From the NCBI GenBank assembly GCA_964431035.1, contig CAYSIF010000009.1, positions 1 through 46,878 on the forward strand: a stretch of DNA of 46,878 nt, in the 5' to 3' direction. This DNA is from Methanobrevibacter_A sp964431035 (lineage in GTDB: Archaea; Methanobacteriota; Methanobacteria; Methanobacteriales; Methanobacteriaceae). Each line of letters opens with the position of its first letter. Within the stretch, counting starts at the first letter, position 1. Made by a program: the position numbers and the translations under genes. The notes beneath the pieces were generated by a model. The model saw only the letters and a program-made list of their open reading frames with translations, was not told the DNA's origin and did no database searches. Shown here one piece after another: positions 17,421 to 26,204 of the stretch.

Positions 17421-18116
17421 ATGGAAGCACCAATTATAGAAATATTTTCAAGTATACAAGGTGAAGGATTACTAATAGGTGAAAGACAAATATTTGTCAG
17501 ATTTGCAGGATGTAATCTTAATTGTTCATATTGTGACACAGAAAACAGTAAATCTATAAATGCAGGTAAATTAATGACCGTAGATGAAGTTATGGATGAA
17601 ATAAACAAATTAACAACTCCAGATGTAGGTTCAATATCATTTACTGGTGGAGAACCAATGTTATATGCAGACTTCATTAATGAAATAATAGAAAAAACAG
17701 ATCTAAATTCACTACTCGAAACAAATGGAACATTACCTGAGGAATTAGATAAAATAAAAAATTTATCCTGTGCATCCGTAGATATAAAACTACCAGAACA
17801 CTTTAACGAAAATTGGTCTGAAAAAATTTTAGAAAATGAAATTTTATTTACAAAATTATTAATAGAACATAATATAAACTTATATTGCAAGATGGTAGTC
17901 CTACCCTCAACAAGTACAGATACAGTTGAAAGAATAATAAAACAATTATCAAATGAAATACCTTCTGATAAAGATGTTCCATTAATCTTACAACCTGTAA
18001 GTCCACTAGAACTATGGGAAAATAATGATAAATTATTTAAGTTCTCTGAAATCATTGGTAAGTACATGAGAGTATATACAATACCACAAATTCACAAAAT
18101 ACTAAATATTGAATAA
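17421..18116 (+). CDS. queE: 7-carboxy-7-deazaguanine synthase, radical SAM
   Basis: This 231-residue protein starts with EIFSSIQGEGLLIGERQIF, the QueE N-terminal signature, followed by RFAGCNLNCSYCDTE, whose CxxxCxxC binds the radical-SAM [4Fe-4S] cluster. SFTGGEPMLY is the SAM-binding GGEP motif. It converts 6-carboxytetrahydropterin to 7-carboxy-7-deazaguanine, the next step after QueD. AAAGGATT precedes the ATG. Order and spacing with queD indicate one operon; queC and the transglycosylase are not in this window. Confidence 0.9.
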   Translation: MEAPIIEIFSSIQGEGLLIGERQIFVRFAGCNLNCSYCDTENSKSINAGKLMTVDEVMDEINKLTTPDVGSISFTGGEPMLYADFINEIIEKTDLNSLLETNGTLPEELDKIKNLSCASVDIKLPEHFNENWSEKILENEILFTKLLIEHNINLYCKMVVLPSTSTDTVERIIKQLSNEIPSDKDVPLILQPVSPLELWENNDKLFKFSEIIGKYMRVYTIPQIHKILNIE

Positions 18117-18145
18117 AAAAACCACAAAACAACCGAGGTGTACTA

Positions 18146-19078
18146 ATGAGAGACAATAAAAATATTAAAAATCCAGCAAGTCGTGGAGATTCACTCCTAC
18201 ATAAAGAAAATTCAGATAAAAACAACAACACCAAAGAGGGCGATATTATGGCTCTTGCAAAAAAAGACGTACTATCCATACCTCCAAGCACTTCAATCCA
18301 AACAGCATCTGAAATAATGATAAAGCACGGATTCAGAAGATTACCAATAACAGATTCTGGATCAGGAAAATTATTAGGAATAGTAACTGCAATGGATATC
18401 TTAGACTTCCTAGGTGGAGGAAGTAAATTTAACATAATAGAAAACAAACATGATGATAACTTCTTAGCAGCAATTAATGATTCTGTAAGAACAATAATGA
18501 CTACTGATATAATATCCATGGATCAATCAGCTTCCTTAAACCAAGCTATTGATGAAATGTTAGAACACAACATAGGATCTCTACCAGTTCTCAATGAAAA
18601 ACACAACATTGTAGGAATAATCACAGAAAGAGACTTTGCATTATCCATGGCAGGAGTACTAACAGATGAATTAGTACAAGATGTAATGATTGAAGATGTA
18701 ATAACAACCACACCAGGAACACCAATTGAAAGTTCAACAAAAATCATGGTAAGAAACAATTTAAGAAGAATACCAGTTGTTTCAGGTAATGAATTAGTAG
18801 GAATTGTAACATCAACAGATATCTTAAGATTCATAGGAGATAAAGAAGTTTATAATGATATGACATCAAATAGTGGACTAGATGTACTAAGCAAAACAAC
18901 CATATCTGAAATAATGCAACCAAACATATCTGTTATAGAACCATTAACACGTTTAGGTGATCTTTGCGAATTATTTAAAGAAAAAAATATTGGTGGGGCA
19001 CCAGTAGTTAAAAATAAAGAATTAGTTGGTATTATAACTGAAAGAGATATCTTAAACACTGTACTTTCATTAAAATAA
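18146..19078 (+). CDS. Protein with four CBS domains
   Basis: This 310-residue soluble protein begins with a polar tail of about 35 residues (NPASRGDSLLHKENSDK) and then four CBS repeats, recognised by LPITDSGSGKLLGIVTAMDIL, LPVLNEKHNIVGIITERD, IPVVSGNELVGIVTSTDIL and APVVKNKELVGIITERDIL. CBS pairs bind adenine nucleotides or other ligands and regulate partners. Target unknown. CCGAGGTGT lies before the ATG at 18146; a second ATG at 18248, preceded by GAGGGCGAT, could give a shorter form without the tail. It follows queE after 29 bp and is ended by the hairpin at 19095-19119. Confidence 0.85.
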   Translation: MRDNKNIKNPASRGDSLLHKENSDKNNNTKEGDIMALAKKDVLSIPPSTSIQTASEIMIKHGFRRLPITDSGSGKLLGIVTAMDILDFLGGGSKFNIIENKHDDNFLAAINDSVRTIMTTDIISMDQSASLNQAIDEMLEHNIGSLPVLNEKHNIVGIITERDFALSMAGVLTDELVQDVMIEDVITTTPGTPIESSTKIMVRNNLRRIPVVSGNELVGIVTSTDILRFIGDKEVYNDMTSNSGLDVLSKTTISEIMQPNISVIEPLTRLGDLCELFKEKNIGGAPVVKNKELVGIITERDILNTVLSLK

Positions 19079-19094
19079 AATTGTAAAATTCAAT

Positions 19095-19119
19095 TTCCCC
19101 AAAAAATACCTTGGGGGAA
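19095..19119 (+). terminator. Hairpin followed by T-rich tract
   Basis: TTCCCCAA (19095-19102) pairs with TTGGGGGAA (19111-19119), leaving one bulged G and an 8-base loop; a T-rich run with few C follows to 19143. It sits 17 bp after the CBS gene stop and resembles an intrinsic terminator. Such GC hairpins are rare in this window, where oligo-T tracts are the usual signal. Confidence 0.65.
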
Positions 19120-19232
19120 TATTTTTCTTTCTTTTCTTTTTTTAGATAATTAATATTAGAATTATATTCCATTAAATTAAATTCTCTTCTTTTTATAAAA
19201 AAATTATAATGGAATTAGGTAGGATAAAAAAT

Positions 19233-20042
19233 ATGGAGAAAACATCATTTTTAGGACCTAAAGGAACATTTTCTCACGAAGCAGCATCAAAAATAAGTGA
19301 CAATCTAATAGAATACCGCAGCATACAATCAGTAATGGAATCAATTGTTAATGGAGAATGTGTAAGAGGAATAGTACCAATAGAAAATTCAATAGAAGGC
19401 GCAGTAACAATAACATTAGACTTACTAGTTCATAAATTCAACTTAAAAATAGAAAATGAAATAGTAATCCCTATAAATCATAATCTACTAGCAAAACCGG
19501 GAACAAAAATAGAAGATATTACAGATGTATACTCACATTCACAAGCAATTGCACAATGCCAACCATTTCTTGAAGAAATGAAAATAAACAAACATTTCAC
19601 ATTATCAACAGCAGCTGCAGCAAAACAAGTATTAAAATTAGATAATTCTGCATCAATAGGCTCATTAAAAGCAGCTGAATTATATAATCTGGAAATACTA
19701 GCAAAAAATATTCAAACAAATGATAATAATCAAACAAGATTCATAATATTATCAAAAAATGATCATAAACCAACAGGGCATGATAAAACCTCAATAGCAT
19801 TTTCATTATTTAACGATGCAGAATCTGGAGCATTATACAATATACTAAAAATATTTGCAGAAGAAAATATAAGTCTAACTAAAATTGAATCAAGACCATC
19901 AAAAAGTAAATTAGGAACTTACATTTTCTTCATAGACCTTGAAGGCCATAGATTAACAGAAAAAATCAAAGAAATACTAAACAAAGTTGAAAAACAAACT
20001 TCATCCTTCAAATTATTAGGCTCATATCCAATTTATGAGTAA
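19233..20042 (+). CDS. pheA: Prephenate dehydratase
   Basis: About 269 residues. SFLGPKGTFSHEAA opens the PDT domain; VPIENSIEGAV, SHSQAIAQC and DNNQTRFIIL are the conserved catalytic and substrate-binding segments (the TRF threonine is catalytic in the family). A C-terminal ACT domain with LTKIESRPSKSKLGTYIFFID is the phenylalanine-binding regulatory part. It converts prephenate to phenylpyruvate for phenylalanine synthesis. An earlier ATG exists at 19209, but GGTAGG at 19218-19223 favours the ATG at 19233. There is no chorismate mutase domain. Confidence 0.9.
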   Translation: MEKTSFLGPKGTFSHEAASKISDNLIEYRSIQSVMESIVNGECVRGIVPIENSIEGAVTITLDLLVHKFNLKIENEIVIPINHNLLAKPGTKIEDITDVYSHSQAIAQCQPFLEEMKINKHFTLSTAAAAKQVLKLDNSASIGSLKAAELYNLEILAKNIQTNDNNQTRFIILSKNDHKPTGHDKTSIAFSLFNDAESGALYNILKIFAEENISLTKIESRPSKSKLGTYIFFIDLEGHRLTEKIKEILNKVEKQTSSFKLLGSYPIYE

Positions 20043-20141
20043 TTAATAAAAGAAAAATAATATATTTTGTAGTTAATTTTATTAAATAAAAAATCTAAAA
20101 AAATATTTAATATAATGTAAAATAAGATAAGGGAGGGGAAA

Positions 20142-20801
20142 ATAATAGCAAATCAGGATAGAGAAAAACTCGTAACAATCCTAAATAATTTAGAATTGGA
20201 TTATCGAGAAGGAAAAATTTCTAAAGATAAATATGAATATTTATACAAAGAATATAATCATAAATTAGAAGAAATAGAAATAAGTAGCCGAATAAGAGCT
20301 ATGCAAGGTAAAGAAACAGAAGATGAAGAAGAATTATCTCATAGCAACTTAAAAGAAGCATTAAGAAAAAGTCAACTTGAAGACCAAGAACTAATAAATA
20401 AATTCATCGTTCGAACGGAAAAACCTAAAAAACCAAGAAAACCATTAGGTAATGGAGCAATAATAGCAATAGCAACATTAGCATTATTAGTAGCATTTGC
20501 TGCAGGAATAGGATTTGGAGTATTCAATTTTGACTTTAATGCAAATGCAATGTCATTATTCGGTCAAGCATCTATATCTGATTCAGCATTCCCAGTTGTA
20601 GTTCCAAATGTAACCCAAAACATAACAAACTACACCTCTTCAAACACAGATTATAACTCCACAAGTTATTCAAATTACACGTCCGATACGAACTATGAAC
20701 CAAGTAATCAACATTCTGGTGGTTCTTCTAGTGGAAGCGGAGAGCATGAAACACATACAGAATCATCTAGTAGTGGTGGAGGAAGAACACCTTCTGAATA
20801 A
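20142..20801 (+). CDS. Single-pass membrane protein with Ser/Asn-rich outer tail; apparent AUA start
   Basis: About 219 residues if read from ATA 20142. The N-terminal 90 residues are charged and helical (LDYREGKISKDKYEYLYKEY and following), then a KPKKPRKP cluster, one membrane segment (IIAIATLALLVAFAAGIGFG), and an outside tail with many N-glycosylation sequons (NVT, NIT, NYT, NST) and a Ser/Gly-rich end. No ATG, GTG or TTG lies between GGGAGGGG (20131-20138) and TTG 20196. The open frame runs back to a stop at 20118-20120, and sensible sequence (ANQDREKLVTILNNLE) precedes TTG 20196. The nearest triplets at normal spacing are ATA 20142 or 20145. TTG 20196 is the fallback start. Confidence 0.62.
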   Translation: MIANQDREKLVTILNNLELDYREGKISKDKYEYLYKEYNHKLEEIEISSRIRAMQGKETEDEEELSHSNLKEALRKSQLEDQELINKFIVRTEKPKKPRKPLGNGAIIAIATLALLVAFAAGIGFGVFNFDFNANAMSLFGQASISDSAFPVVVPNVTQNITNYTSSNTDYNSTSYSNYTSDTNYEPSNQHSGGSSSGSGEHETHTESSSSGGGRTPSE

Positions 20802-20858
20802 TTTAAAATTAAAATTTTTAAAATATTATTTTTTTTATAAACAAGGGATTAAAAGATT

Positions 20859-21401
20859 ATGAAAAAGGAATATATTATAGGATTTTTAGCTATTTTATTA
20901 GTAATAGCAGTTTCAGGTTGTATTGGTAGTGATAATACAGATAATGCTAATTCAACTAAAGTACAAGAAATATCAGGAAATGGAGTATCAATAATATGTC
21001 CATCAACATGGGTTAAAGCAACAGCATCAGACAATGCGTCTGTTTTAGCAGTAGCTGACCCTCAATTAAAAGATTCAAATGGGCAATGTCTTATAAATGT
21101 TAATGTTGAAAAAAGAGAAATATCCACATCATTAGATGATGAATTCTCATCTGTATATGATATGTTAGGATCTAATTCAGATTACACAATCCTTTCTGAA
21201 GGTAATGTTACTTTAGGATCTTATCATGGTTTAGAAGCCATATACTCAAGTGATATTAATGGAACACTTAAAACACATAAAGCTGTTTGGATTGAAAACA
21301 ATGGAGAAGCGTATGTGATATTATGTAGTGCTCCACAAGATAAATTTGATTCACAATCTCAGATATTTGATTTTATAATTAGTAATTTTAAATTTTCATA
21401 A
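20859..21401 (+). CDS. Lipoprotein, PsbP-like, unknown function
   Basis: This 180-residue protein has a signal peptide with a lipobox-like VAVSGC ending (cysteine at residue 21), so it is probably lipid-anchored outside the membrane. The mature part, after an Asn/Thr-rich linker, resembles the PsbP/DUF1795-like fold common in methanogen surface lipoproteins: it starts GNGVSIICPSTWVKA and ends YVILCSAPQDKFDSQ with a terminal amphipathic helix and ISNFKFS. Function is unknown. AAGGGATT precedes the ATG. It sits between another surface protein and coaBC. Confidence 0.75.
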   Translation: MKKEYIIGFLAILLVIAVSGCIGSDNTDNANSTKVQEISGNGVSIICPSTWVKATASDNASVLAVADPQLKDSNGQCLINVNVEKREISTSLDDEFSSVYDMLGSNSDYTILSEGNVTLGSYHGLEAIYSSDINGTLKTHKAVWIENNGEAYVILCSAPQDKFDSQSQIFDFIISNFKFS

Positions 21402-21455
21402 TCCTCTTTTCTTTTTTTTATAATAAAATTTTTCTTTGTATGGGGTTGATATTTA

Positions 21456-22613
21456 ATGAATATTGTATTATGTGTTACAGGTAGTGTAGCAGCTACTCAA
21501 TCAGTAAAACTAGCTAGAGAATTTAAACGTGATGGACATAAAATTAAATGTTTCATGACAGAAGAAGCAACTAAAATAATACATCCAAATTCTATGGAGT
21601 TTGCAACAGGAGAAAGTGTTATTTTAGAATTAACAGGTGCCATAGAACATGTTAAATACTCACAAGTAGATTTAATATTAGTTGCACCAGCAACAGCTAA
21701 CTGTATAAGTAAATTCACATATAAAATAGCAGATAATCCAGTAAACACCTTGTTAATAACTGCAGAAGGACATAACACTCCAATATTATTCGTCCCATCA
21801 ATGCATGACTCAATGTATACAGCAATTAAAGATAATATTAAGAAATCCCAATCAGAACTTGTAAGTTTCATGAACCCTCGTATGGAAGAAGGTAAAGCAA
21901 AATTCCCATTCACTAAAGACATTATCTTAGAATCAATAAGAGCTATAAATAAAAGCAAAAAGGACAATATATTTAAAAACAAACGAATATTAATAAGTCT
22001 TGGAGGAACATACGAACCAATAGATCCAATACGTGGAATTACAAATAAATCATCTGGAAAAATGGGTTTAGAACTAGCAAAACAAGCATACACATTAGGT
22101 GCAGATTTAACACTATTAAAAGCAAACACTACAGTAAACATACCACCAATATTCAATATAATACATACAGAAACAACTGAAGAAATGCGAAACAAAGCAT
22201 GTGAATTAATAAAAGACTATGACATATTCTTTGCTACTGCAGCAGTATCAGATTTTAAACCAATAGATAAAAAAGATTATAAAATATCATCAGATTTAAG
22301 TTTATCATTGGATTTCAAACCAGTTAATAAAATTATCAAAGAACTTAAAGATGTAAATCCAAATATTTTCTTGGTAGGTTTTAAAGCAGATTATAAGGTT
22401 AGTGGGGATGATTTGATTGAGTCAGCCCGTAATCAAATAGATTTTGCTGGAACAGATTTGGTTATTGCAAATGATGTAGGTAAAAAAAATTGTGAATTTG
22501 GTTCTAATAATAGTGAAATTGCAATGGTAACCTCTGATTCTGTAGAATATGATAAAGGAAGTAAAAAAGATTTAGCAATTAATATTTTTAATAAATTAGA
22601 ATCATTATTATGA
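21456..22613 (+). CDS. coaBC: Phosphopantothenoylcysteine decarboxylase / phosphopantothenate-cysteine ligase
   Basis: This 385-residue bifunctional enzyme serves coenzyme A synthesis. The N-terminal flavoprotein half (CoaC) shows VTGSVAATQSVKLAREF, LILVAPATANCISKF and a PSMHDSMY segment in place of the usual P(A/S)MN.xM. The C-terminal CoaB half starts ISLGGTYEPIDPIRGITNKSSGKMG, with ATAAVSDFKP and LVGFKAD. The flavoprotein signature PSMHDSMY has His where many bacterial enzymes have Asn, as in archaeal relatives. GGGGTTGAT precedes the ATG. Confidence 0.9.
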   Translation: MNIVLCVTGSVAATQSVKLAREFKRDGHKIKCFMTEEATKIIHPNSMEFATGESVILELTGAIEHVKYSQVDLILVAPATANCISKFTYKIADNPVNTLLITAEGHNTPILFVPSMHDSMYTAIKDNIKKSQSELVSFMNPRMEEGKAKFPFTKDIILESIRAINKSKKDNIFKNKRILISLGGTYEPIDPIRGITNKSSGKMGLELAKQAYTLGADLTLLKANTTVNIPPIFNIIHTETTEEMRNKACELIKDYDIFFATAAVSDFKPIDKKDYKISSDLSLSLDFKPVNKIIKELKDVNPNIFLVGFKADYKVSGDDLIESARNQIDFAGTDLVIANDVGKKNCEFGSNNSEIAMVTSDSVEYDKGSKKDLAINIFNKLESLL

Positions 22614-22771
22614 AAAAATATTTTATTTTAGATTTTAATTTTTCTAATAAAAAGTATTACTTTTTTAGTTTTTAATTTATAATTCTTATTAGTTTTTAAT
22701 GTATATAGATTATCTAGAAAACATGAAAAATTAATGTTAAAAAAAGTTTAAAATAAGTATTTTTAAAAAGA

Positions 22772-22840
22772 ACCATAATCTCTCTGAGATATATTTGAAA
22801 GGAAGTGTTTGGGTCGAGTGAATTACTCCCAGAGAGATAA
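22772..22840 (+). ncRNA. Candidate structured small RNA
   Basis: Within a 635-bp spacer that is otherwise almost pure A and T, 22778-22838 is about 40% G+C. Its ends form a perfect 9-bp stem, ATCTCTCTG (22778-22786) with CAGAGAGAT (22830-22838). Inside, GAGTGAATTACTC can form a small hairpin, or GGAAGTG can pair with TACTCC. A TATA-like TTTAAAATA lies about 27 bp upstream (22747-22755). GC-rich islands mark RNA genes in AT-rich archaea. It is not a tRNA: no T-loop and no cloverleaf. An H/ACA-type guide is one possibility because a 9-bp lower stem is followed by AAA/ATA, but this is speculative. Confidence 0.42.
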
Positions 22841-23248
22841 ATTTGAACTTTTAATATAATGCATTAGCAATTATAATATTGAATTTTATTATATTTAAAT
22901 GTGATTTAAGTAATACTTTTTCATAATTTTAAAGGTAAATTATTATACATAAAATTAATTCATTACTAAAATTAAACAACCTTACACTACTTATAAAAAA
23001 GAATATTATTATAAAATATTTTATTAAATTAACTGTTTTCTTAACATATCCAATAAAACTTTTTCATTATAAAACAATACTTAAAATAAACATATCAATA
23101 ATGAAAAATGAAAAATACTTAAAACAAAACAATAACCATCATTAACTCATAATACATAAGTAATAAATTTTTTAAAAATAAGTAAAAAATAGATTAAAAT
23201 ATAAGAATAAAAGAGTATAATGCTTATAATACACAACTACTCATTAAA
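22841..23248. other. AT-rich spacer, nothing recognised
   Basis: About 400 bp between the candidate RNA and the 3' end of flpA. It contains A and T runs and no reading frame, repeat or structure that I can support. Confidence 0.6.
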
Positions 23249-23893
23249 TTAAAATATTTTTTCAACATAAAAACAAATATGGTCCTCTTCATAAGGTTCT
23301 AACTTAACCTTCTCAATAATTGAAAAACCATGAGATTTCAACTTTCTAGACTCTTCCTTAAATATCTTTTTAGGCTTTTGAACAACATCAATACTACGAG
23401 CCTTAACAGTAATCAAACCTTTACCTTCAGGTTTTAACATTAAATTCATATTATTCATAAATAATTCACTTTGATTAGGCTGAGCAACATCACAATAAAC
23501 CAAATCAACCTCTTCAACAAAATTAACATACTCTTTAGGCTTTGTAGCATCATTAAGCAAAGGTATAATATTATAACGATTCATAGCCAACCTATTCAAC
23601 TTCCTCATACTAACAGGAGAAAACTCAACAGCATAAATAACACCATCATAAACAATATCAGAAATATGAGAAACAGTAGTTCCAGTAGAAGCACCTAAAT
23701 ATAAAACTTTAGAATCAGAATCTAAACTAAAACTATCCAAACCATTCAATAAACCAGCAGCTAACTTAGACCTATAAGGATTCCAAATACGATACTCAAC
23801 ATCACTCTCATTAATTAATTTCTCACCATAAACCTTTAACCCCGGTGTTAAATTCTTAGTCGCAATATCTCCATTATTTTCATAAATATCCAC
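23249..23893 (-). CDS. flpA: Fibrillarin-like rRNA/tRNA 2'-O-methyltransferase
   Basis: About 214 residues. It shows the archaeal fibrillarin pattern: YRIWNPYRSKLAAGLLNG, VLYLGASTGTTVSHISDI (SAM motif I), YAVEFSPVSMRKL, VDLVYCDVAQPNQ and LITVKARSIDV. It is the catalytic subunit of box C/D RNPs, directing 2'-O-methylation of rRNA and tRNA. The frame extends to a TTG at 23911, but there the codons themselves form GGGGAGG, which is the ribosome-binding site; the GTG at 23893, nine bases after it, is the likely start (VDIYENNGD). It lies 38 bp downstream of nop5, its complex partner. Confidence 0.93.
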   Translation of the reverse strand: MDIYENNGDIATKNLTPGLKVYGEKLINESDVEYRIWNPYRSKLAAGLLNGLDSFSLDSDSKVLYLGASTGTTVSHISDIVYDGVIYAVEFSPVSMRKLNRLAMNRYNIIPLLNDATKPKEYVNFVEEVDLVYCDVAQPNQSELFMNNMNLMLKPEGKGLITVKARSIDVVQKPKKIFKEESRKLKSHGFSIIEKVKLEPYEEDHICFYVEKIF

Positions 23894-23931
23894 TTTAATA
23901 AACCTCCCCAAAAAAAATTAAGCAATTACTC

Positions 23932-25122
23932 TTATTTTCTCTTCTTCTTTCGTTTTTTATGCTTCTTCTTCTTAGTTTTATCCTTTCCTTTATCTTTCAC
24001 TTTACTTTTACTTGATCTTTTAGGGAATGGATTATTCTTCTCTATATTCTCAACTTCTACCTCAAATTCTTTTAATATTTCAGGATTATATTCTTTAATG
24101 AAATAATCTCTTCTTACTGCAAGTGAAATTTTCAATGCTAAAAGTCTTGAAATTTTCCCACGATTCCACCATTTACATCCTCTAATCCTTGGATGTTGAT
24201 AAATTAAACCATGTTTAGGTGGCCTATCACCAGTTTTCATATGACGAAATAGTGCCTTTTCCGCACCCATAATCTGAATAGTACTTGCAGGATACTTTGC
24301 TAAATTCTTAATACCTCCACTATGAGAAATTAATTTAGCACCTAAGGAAGCACCAGCTAAATCAGTTAAATTTGGTGCAATTTCACTCATTTTCGTATTA
24401 ATATAATTTAAAATTTCAACACGAGATTTCTGCAATTGATAAATAGAATTTGCAAAATTATTTAAAATAATCAAATCCTCACTAGTAATATCCGCACCAG
24501 CACTCTCATTCTCACCTATATTGAAATGTTCTGGATTTCCTTTTATAATATTTTCACGATTCTCCCCTTCTGCAATAAGTCTCATATAAATTTCATTATT
24601 GTTTATAGTTTCAATTTCAGGGAAATATATCACATACCATTCTCTGAAACGTTCAATAATTTTACTTATAGATTCATCAATATCCTCAATAGAATTAATG
24701 GCCTGTATTAAAAGTTTATCATTTTCAGAAGCTATATTCTTCATTTTAATACTAGCTAATCCCTGAGATATACTATTTAATTTCCCAGGATATTCTTCAG
24801 GTTTTAAAAATTCAACTTCAACAAGTATGTCTTTTAAATTATTTCTAAGATATTTTCCAGCTTTATTAAAACTTTCTACATTAAGTTTATCTTTATCTAT
24901 TGGATAATCTGATAATTTATTTAAAGTTTCAATATTGATTTTTTCATAATTGTTTAAGTTTCGTTCTATTAATCTTATCTCTTCATCTAACACTTCACGG
25001 TTTTCTATTCTAATTAATCTATCAATAATGGTATCATCAGTGAATAATTCATAATCTATAAGTTCTAATTCACCATTAAATCCTAAAAAACCTGCTATAC
25101 AGTGTGTAATATATAATTCCAT
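23932..25122 (-). CDS. nop5: Nop5 (Nop56/58) box C/D RNP core protein
   Basis: About 396 residues. The N-terminus MELYITHCIAGFLGFN fits archaeal Nop5; a central coiled coil is followed by the Nop domain with LAGASLGAKLISHSGG, PASTIQIMGAEKALFRH and PPKHGLIYQHP, the part that contacts L7Ae and the guide RNA. The last 30 residues are a lysine-rich tail (KDKTKKKKHKKRKKKRK). It bridges L7Ae-bound sRNA and fibrillarin. The ATG at 25122 is preferred over TTG 25131. The gene is upstream of flpA in one transcription unit. Confidence 0.93.
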   Translation of the reverse strand: MELYITHCIAGFLGFNGELELIDYELFTDDTIIDRLIRIENREVLDEEIRLIERNLNNYEKINIETLNKLSDYPIDKDKLNVESFNKAGKYLRNNLKDILVEVEFLKPEEYPGKLNSISQGLASIKMKNIASENDKLLIQAINSIEDIDESISKIIERFREWYVIYFPEIETINNNEIYMRLIAEGENRENIIKGNPEHFNIGENESAGADITSEDLIILNNFANSIYQLQKSRVEILNYINTKMSEIAPNLTDLAGASLGAKLISHSGGIKNLAKYPASTIQIMGAEKALFRHMKTGDRPPKHGLIYQHPRIRGCKWWNRGKISRLLALKISLAVRRDYFIKEYNPEILKEFEVEVENIEKNNPFPKRSSKSKVKDKGKDKTKKKKHKKRKKKRK

Positions 25123-25297
25123 GGTAATCAATTTTTTATTTTTTTTATGGATTTTTTCTTGTTCTATAAAAAAAAGAAACTTATTAATTTTAATAATATT
25201 AAATATACTATTTATTGATACTATAAAATATTATTATATTGTCTATAATATATTTTTTTTATTAAAAAATTAAATTAAAAAAAGGGATAAAAAACTT

Positions 25298-26197
25298 ATG
25301 TTAAAATCAAAGGTTTGTGGAATCGAATTTGATAATCCATTACTACTTGCTGCAGGAGTAATGGGTAGTACTGCATCATCATTAAACTGGGCTTTAGACT
25401 CTGGTGCTGGAGGAGTAGTCACTAAATCCTTTTCAATAGAATCTAATGAAGGATATAAAAACCCTACAACAGTAGCTGTTGAAGGTGGTATTTTAAATGC
25501 TATTGGACTATCAAGTCAAGGTGTTGAAAACTTTAAAGAAGAATTAGAAAAAGTAAATGGTATAACAATAGCATCAATTTATGGTTCAAACCCATCTGAA
25601 TTCGAATTCATTGTTGGAGAAATAAATGATTTAGTAGATTGTATTGAACTAAATGTATCCTGTCCTCATGCAATGTGTGGATACGGTTCAAGTATAGGTG
25701 TAAATCCAGAATTAACACAAGAAATTGTTGAAGCATCAAAAAAAAGTTCTAAAGTTCCAATTTGGACAAAATTAACACCTAATGTTACAGATATAAAAGA
25801 AATAGCAAGAGCTGCTGAAAAAGGAGGATCTGATGGAATAACAGCAATCAACACAGTAGGTCCAGGAATGAAAATAGATATAAAAACAGCAAAACCAGTA
25901 TTATACAATAAATTCGGAGGAATGTCCGGACCTGCAATAAAACCAATAGCCATACGAAATATATGGGACATTTACACAGCAGTTAACATTCCAATAATAG
26001 GTGTTGGAGGAATAAGCAACTACGAAGATGTAATAGAATTCCTATATGCAGGATCCAGTTTATGCCAAATAGGAACAAGCATAATGGACAAAGGACTAGA
26101 CATCTTCAACCAAATAAACAATGACCTTGAAAAATACTGTGAAAAAAATAATATAAAATCAATAACAGAATTAATAGGAATAGCACACGAGGAGTAA
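25298..26197 (+). CDS. pyrD: Dihydroorotate dehydrogenase, class 1B catalytic subunit
   Basis: This 299-residue TIM-barrel flavoprotein shows FDNPLLLAAGVMG at the N-terminus, VVTKSFS, NAIGLSSQGVE, ELNVSCPH (the class 1B catalytic cysteine is in this NVSCPH stretch), IWTKLTPNVTD, GGMSGPAIKPIA and PIIGVGGISNYEDV (FMN phosphate binding). It oxidises dihydroorotate to orotate. Class 1B enzymes need PyrK, encoded 7 bp downstream. AAAGGGAT precedes the ATG. Confidence 0.94.
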   Translation: MLKSKVCGIEFDNPLLLAAGVMGSTASSLNWALDSGAGGVVTKSFSIESNEGYKNPTTVAVEGGILNAIGLSSQGVENFKEELEKVNGITIASIYGSNPSEFEFIVGEINDLVDCIELNVSCPHAMCGYGSSIGVNPELTQEIVEASKKSSKVPIWTKLTPNVTDIKEIARAAEKGGSDGITAINTVGPGMKIDIKTAKPVLYNKFGGMSGPAIKPIAIRNIWDIYTAVNIPIIGVGGISNYEDVIEFLYAGSSLCQIGTSIMDKGLDIFNQINNDLEKYCEKNNIKSITELIGIAHEE

Positions 26198-26204
26198 AAT
26201 TTTT

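Noticed and set aside
22778..22838. The GC-rich hairpin read as a tRNA or as an intrinsic terminator of coaBC
   Set aside because: There is no T-loop, anticodon arm or CCA-compatible acceptor, it is too short for a tRNA, and no T-run follows the stem, which lies 165 bp after the coaBC stop.
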